Position numbers and translations under genes: made by a program. The notes beneath the pieces are model-generated. The model was not told where the DNA came from. It was given only the letters and a program-made list of their open reading frames with translations, and did no database searches. 64,000 bases of DNA from Dichetophora obliterata (Eukaryota > Arthropoda > Insecta > Diptera > Sciomyzidae): the NCBI GenBank assembly GCA_963920525.1, contig OY986435.1, positions 274,930,848 through 274,994,847 of the forward strand, read 5' to 3'. Each line of letters begins with the position of its first letter. Positions within the stretch are counted from its first letter, which is position 1. Shown here piece after piece: positions 59,101 through 64,000 of the stretch.

Positions 59101-62100
59101 TTTTTTTTAAATAAATTGCTAAAACTTGTCGTTTATACACCTGAAAAACTAACAACCTACCCTAATAAAAATTTCTAAGACGCAAGCTTTCAAAACGCTT
59201 TTTTCTTATTTTTACTTATATGACTCCTTTACCAGAACACGTTAGCACAAATGCTTTATTTTTTCTCTTGGAGTGTATAATATAATGGATACAATAGGGT
59301 GGGGCAATTTTGCAACCGAAACTGGACATAAAAATTATGTGGTTTTGAATAAAATTAGCGTATATTTAAAAATATATATCAAATTCCTAAACTTCGAAAT
59401 TAATATTAGACCTATGTCGTGAAAGAACATAATTTCGCCGCAACGGTATCGAAAAATTGTATGTCATACCAATTGTTCCAGCCTAGTATCCAACGACCTA
59501 TTTTTAAAGATATACTTTTACACTTTGTACTACATTAAGCACCTATGTATATGAAAAAATGCTAAGCTAAGTATTTTTTTTTTTCAATAGCTTTAAAACA
59601 AATGTTACTCATACGCCCAGACGGAATTCTTTAAGTGTTACTCATACGCCCAGTGGCATTTTTTTCTTAATACTGCAACATGAAGAGAAAATAAGATTGA
59701 AGCTTTGATTATCATCTTTATTTTAAGAATGATTAATGATTTTAGATAAATTCACCTTTACAAATAATGCATCATTCTGTAAGCTCAAAATAGTGTCTTT
59801 TTAAAAACCCCTTTTTTTAACTACTGGCATATGTTTGCTACCATATTTTTTGACACATTTTGTTACAATTGACATCATCGTCTTCAAAAAGCTCTGTATT
59901 AGAAAGCAAGAACAACTTAAAAAGGAGACTTATAAAGACACAAAAATACATTCATACATACAGCATATACAGCCATAAGCACAGATTGTCATTGTCATTG
60001 CCAATGTATGCCAAAATGAAGATGTTTGCGTTAATACGCTACAAAGTAAGCGCGCTTTATGTGTCTTGTACCTTTGTGTGCTTTTGTCGGTGGTCTTTTG
60101 TGTATTTGTGAATGTCTTCTGTCTTGTTGTATTCTATCGCTGTCTGTAATGCTTTGGTATGACATTTGCACTAAAACCACACCTCTTGAAAAAATCCACA
60201 TGTACGTTACAGCGAATACAGTTCGTGTGTTTGTTTGAATAAGTTTGCCTGTTTGACTGTATTTTTGTATGTTTTTTTTTTTTGCTTTGTTTGTTATTAT
60301 ACTTTTAAGTGACGCCATTATTGTATAGTGTTAATGTCGAACTTGTATTTGTATGTACGTTTGTCGATTTATGAATTTACTCATATATGCATAAACGTTT
60401 GGGCGTGAATGTGTATGTATTTGCCTCCCTTGCTGCCGCTGCAGGTCTCTTTGCTTTTGTGAATTCATATTTGCTTATTTGTTTTGAAGTTTGTTTGGTC
60501 GCATGTTGTTTGTTTAGATTTGAAGCTTTAACAAGTTTTTTTTTTATTGCTGTTTACTCTATAGCTCAATTGAAGCTGTTGCGTGAGTAAATAATTTTCA
60601 CAGATTTTAGCTAGATTCTCAAAATTAAGATATTTCATAGATGTTTTTTCCATGCAAATAGTTTTTTAAGTTCATCAATTAATTTTTCTATACAAATTTA
60701 TGAATTTGTTTCAAAATTGTTAACATCGTCGTTGCAAAAGTAAACTAACGAATCTGAAAATTTTCTTATTTAATTTTCAATAGAATTTTCATTAGAAATG
60801 AAAAATTTAATTTTTCAGATTTGCAAGTGTACTTTTGTAACAACGATGTGTTTACGTTTAAGATACAAAATGATTTTTTTTTTATTATTTGTTTAAAACA
60901 GCATAAAAGAAAAAAATTGTTACTGTTTCTAAAAAGACAAAAAAAAAAGAAAAATCTTATTTAATTTTATTTTTAGAGACACTGCACATAAGATAAACAC
61001 ATTTTTTAATAAATTTTCCATTTTAAACTATCTATCAAACTAGATTTCATAAATAAATTTCTACGCATTTGCTTTTACTAGAAATCGGCAGTGGTCGAAA
61101 TTTGACTTTTTCACTGTGACTTTTGACCTACACTGTTTTTGTCCTCAGATGAGAGTAGAAAATGGTTAAAAAACGAATCTATTTCTGTTTTCAATTTGCA
61201 GCTCAGTGCTAACCAACGACTTTTCATACAAAAATACGTTGTACTGAGAAAATATACAGTTTTTGAGATATCGCAAAAAATTTTCTACCATAATAAAGGG
61301 AATTACTATTAAATTTACTATCCGTAAAAAATATTACAAATAAAAGCTTTCTTATACCGTTATTTTGATACCAATACTTTTGATACCAATGACTTTTGAT
61401 ACCAATGATAAAGGAATTTTTCAAAATTTACTGTTTTTAAGAAATTTTACAATTCCAACATACATTCGCACATGTTAAATAAAAAACTGCTTACTGTAGG
61501 GTATCCGTAAGAGATAGCGAGAAATGTCTGGCATATTTTTTGTACATCTCAGCAATGTCTAAAATTTCCTGTTGCACTGTGTTCTTCCATCTCTTATAGC
61601 TTAGCTTTTATTTTAGAAATTCTGCTTTCAATGCTCATATTTCAGGTCAAAGTTCATAAAAGTATTTGGTGCACTCTTTCTCCCTACTCTTATTCATATG
61701 AAAGAAAAATTCTCCAAATCGGTTGAGAAACACGGGAGAAAATGGTACCAAACCGTTTTTCCTACGCCTATTTATATAAAGAGATTACTAGTTTAACGTT
61801 GTGGTATGAGTTTAAAATAATTAAGGATGTTTTGTCCTTACGCTTTTCATGTAGCTGGACTATGCAGATGAGTTCAAAAAGATATAAATATTTCAAAAAG
61901 AACCAAACGTAAAATCCTCTGTTTTGAAACGAAAATCTCGAGCCAATCTGTATGTCTCTGTCATAAAAGGTGTCATGAATAAGGCCCCATTACATTTTTA
62001 AGCTCATAAAATTAAATTTACAACGCTTTTGTAACAAAAGATATGTATTAAATAAAAACTGTGTTCAATCAATTTAAAAAAAACAGATAAATGAATCGAT

Positions 62101-62880
62101 AAAATTTACCATTTAAAAGTGGTTATTAAATGGTCAATAAAGTGATTCGACTTTTTTTATACTATTCTGTATTATTACTAATGACTTATTTAGACTGTAA
62201 AGAGAGCTACAGACTATTTTTAAAACAGCACCCATATCAAAAATAGCTCAAATATAACAATTTACTTGAACAAAAGTTGTTGCTTTATTAAAGATCTGCG
62301 TGCATACCAAATCTTTTTAAAATCAGTTTTTGAAGGTATTTTATACAAAAAGGGCGTCCAACATAATTTTTTAAGAACTGAATTTTATAAATACCTTTAA
62401 AAATTTAACTAACAAATTTTATTGCTCACTGAAATAAACTTTAGAATTTATTTTAAAAAAGAAATCAGCTCAATTGAACTATTAGCTTATTAACTACAAG
62501 CTTCTAAAAGTCACGCAAAGTAACTGCAATTTTACTGCTAATTCTTCGTGATCGGAGAAAAGAGAAGCGCTTATTTTTTATGCAGTACTTGCTCTGCATG
62601 CCTTTATTTTGTTGCTTTTAAATGATCCTACGTACCATTGCATATCAGAATTTGAAAAGAGCCTGCGCTGGTTACGAAATGAACAACTCAAACAAGCAGT
62701 ATGAAGAATTACGACACGCTCATGCACAGTTGGCTTCCATGTTGCAATTATATTCGACACAACAATCGCAGCGCTAGCGTTTTGCGTCCATACTAGCACT
62801 GTATTTATTGTGAGTAGATTGCAAGTAACAAAAATGTCATCACTTGCAGATCTCTGGTACCGATATTTAACCTATAGCTT
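59101..62880. other. AT-rich non-coding stretch
   Basis: No gene was recognised. GTGTTACTCATACGCCCAG occurs as a close pair at about 59606 and 59637. A three-unit repeat lies at 61363-61409. The segment 60000-60520 is richer in G+C and TG, without a credible exon. Confidence 0.5.
61363..61409 (+). repeat. Three-copy 15-16 bp tandem repeat
   Basis: TTTTGATACCAATAC, TTTTGATACCAATGAC and TTTTGATACCAATGAT in direct succession. Confidence 0.85.
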
Positions 62881-63960
62881 TTTAACAGACATATAAAGCA
62901 GCACTGGCTTTTCTAGTTCGCTCAAGAATATTCGGTTTCCAGTTCAACTTTATGTCCAAATTAACTCCAAAGTATTTTGCCTCTTCCACGAAGTATAGCT
63001 GAGTGCTATCAAGATGAGGATGAATTATGCACAGAGTTTTGCGTTTCCTCGTAAAAAGGGTCAGTTCGGTTTTTGTGGATTCATCCCCAGCCCATAGCTT
63101 TTGGCCCAAATATTGAGATCGGAGAGCGCTGTCCCAAGCAGCTCCGAGAGAGTTTAACGAAACTTTCCCGTGCAGCAATAGCTACTTCATCTACATAGGC
63201 AATCACCTTGCAGCCCACTTTTACTATTTTCCTCAGTAGTTCAATGACTACAATGTTCCAAAATAAAGGTGATAGAACATCCTCCGTTCACAAATCTTCT
63301 GGCCTTTGAGTCACCTAAAGATGCACTGAAAATTCTGCTGGTCAGCAGGTTGTTTACCAGCGCACAGAGTGACTCATCCACCCGAAGCTTCATGGGTGTG
63401 CTATTGATTTCCTCCGGAAGAATATTTTTAAAAGCACCTTCGATTTCTAGAAAAGCTACCATTGTGTATTCCTTTTCTAAACAGTCTACTAGGGAGTTCA
63501 GGGCCATTTCTACAGACAAGCCTTTCCTATAAGCATATTGTGGAGTTGAAAGTAAATGTGAGTCGATGTTACAAAGGAAATGAACGATGTTTCGAGTGTT
63601 TTCAGCAGAAAAGATGACAGACTAATGAGTCTAAGGTCCTTCGCACTCACATATCCTACCCGCCTAAGGAATAAATACTACCTATACCTCCTTTCATTTT
63701 AATGGTATGTATTCATGATAAGGCAACCTTCGAAGAAGAAGACAACCATGATAAGAAGCCATGGAAGCATTACGAACGCCGTCTGCTGTAGAGCAACCGG
63801 AATTATACCATCAGACCCAGCAGACTTATATTGTTTGAAACTAAGCAGAGCCCATTTTATCCCGTTTTTAGATTAAATGTTTGTGGAATTACTTGCCGCC
63901 AGAGCTTTCCACACCAAATGTGAGTGGAGTTCATAGACCAACTCAAGAAGTGGGTACTCC
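62881..63960 (-). pseudogene. Family C reverse transcriptase (LOA/I-like), partial at window end
   Basis: Minus-strand blocks from the window end down are IKWALLSFKQYKSAGSDGII, AKDLRLISLSSFLLKTLE, RKGLSVEMALNSLVDCLEKE, YTMVAFLEIEGAFKNILPEE, IFSASLGDSKARRFVNGGCS, GCKVIAYVDEVAIAARES, then TELTLFTRKRKTLCII and EEAKYFGVNLDIKLNWKPNI. This is the palm and thumb of a non-LTR reverse transcriptase. The usual FLDIEGAF block reads FLEIEGAF and the usual YADD box reads YVDE, so both catalytic sites carry substitutions. The segment between RFVNGGCSITF and the YVDE block is shortened by a deletion, and several frames are needed. The upstream endonuclease would lie beyond the window. Confidence 0.75.
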
Positions 63961-64000
63961 GAAGAGTATATTTGTACAATATACTGTAATGATAGAGATT

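Noticed and set aside
1..64000. CRISPR arrays, rRNA genes, bacterial operons
   Set aside because: No regularly spaced repeats, rRNA-like sequence or bacterial gene organisation was seen; spliceosomal introns and eukaryotic transposons dominate.

Overview
The window looks like a repeat-dominated, AT-rich piece of an insect nuclear genome, most likely a higher fly and perhaps a tephritid fruit fly. Three things suggest this. The broken genes use short GT-AG introns of 55-68 nt. The transposon mix is mariner, Tc1, piggyBac, hAT, Jockey, RTE and CR1-like elements. A short interspersed element recurs whose body (CTCTGCA-GACAATGGCAA ... CCGTTCGGAG ... CTCGGTCAAAG) I recall as common in tephritid genomes. 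I recognised no conserved host protein-coding gene, rRNA gene or CRISPR array. All family assignments come from reading motifs, without database searches.

Layout. 0.1-2.1 kb is a decayed multi-exon gene of a widespread arthropod family whose motif order resembles the RAG1/Transib transposase core; a second fragment of the family lies at 10.8-11.1 kb on the minus strand. 7.1-8.05 kb is a Tc1 relic, followed at 8.09-9.38 kb by a mariner element with an intact 345-residue transposase. A second, nearly identical intact mariner is at 39.2-40.5 kb. 11.7-17.1 kb holds minus-strand non-LTR retrotransposons: a CR1-like element (family B) split by a copy of family A, then an RTE-type endonuclease relic. 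17.3-18.3 kb has a small inverted-repeat element and a plus-strand fragment of a third retroelement family (C).

18.5-28.5 kb reads as a nest. The ends and broken transposase of a piggyBac-like element enclose a TA-flanked 3.5 kb element, which contains a 2.6 kb element, and also a Jockey-like retrotransposon, which is itself split by a fold-back with 242-bp arms. 31.6-35.1 kb is a long family A copy, followed by hairpin repeats and a fold-back at 35.6-36.7 kb. 37.7-38.5 kb is a hAT (ZMYM/DUF4371-type) relic. 42.6-44.0 kb is a fold-back element with an 8-bp target duplication. 44.8-46.1 kb is a SINE interrupted by a family A copy. 49.5-49.9 kb is a small TIR element. 55.1-58.9 kb is the longest family A copy, followed by a SINE piece. 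62.9-64.0 kb is a minus-strand family C relic running to the window end.

Only the two mariner transposase genes are open from start to stop. Everything else that codes carries stops, frameshifts or deletions, so the window is best read as old intergenic or pericentric repeat sequence with a recent wave of mariner. The genes do not form a pathway; their relations are those of nested insertion.
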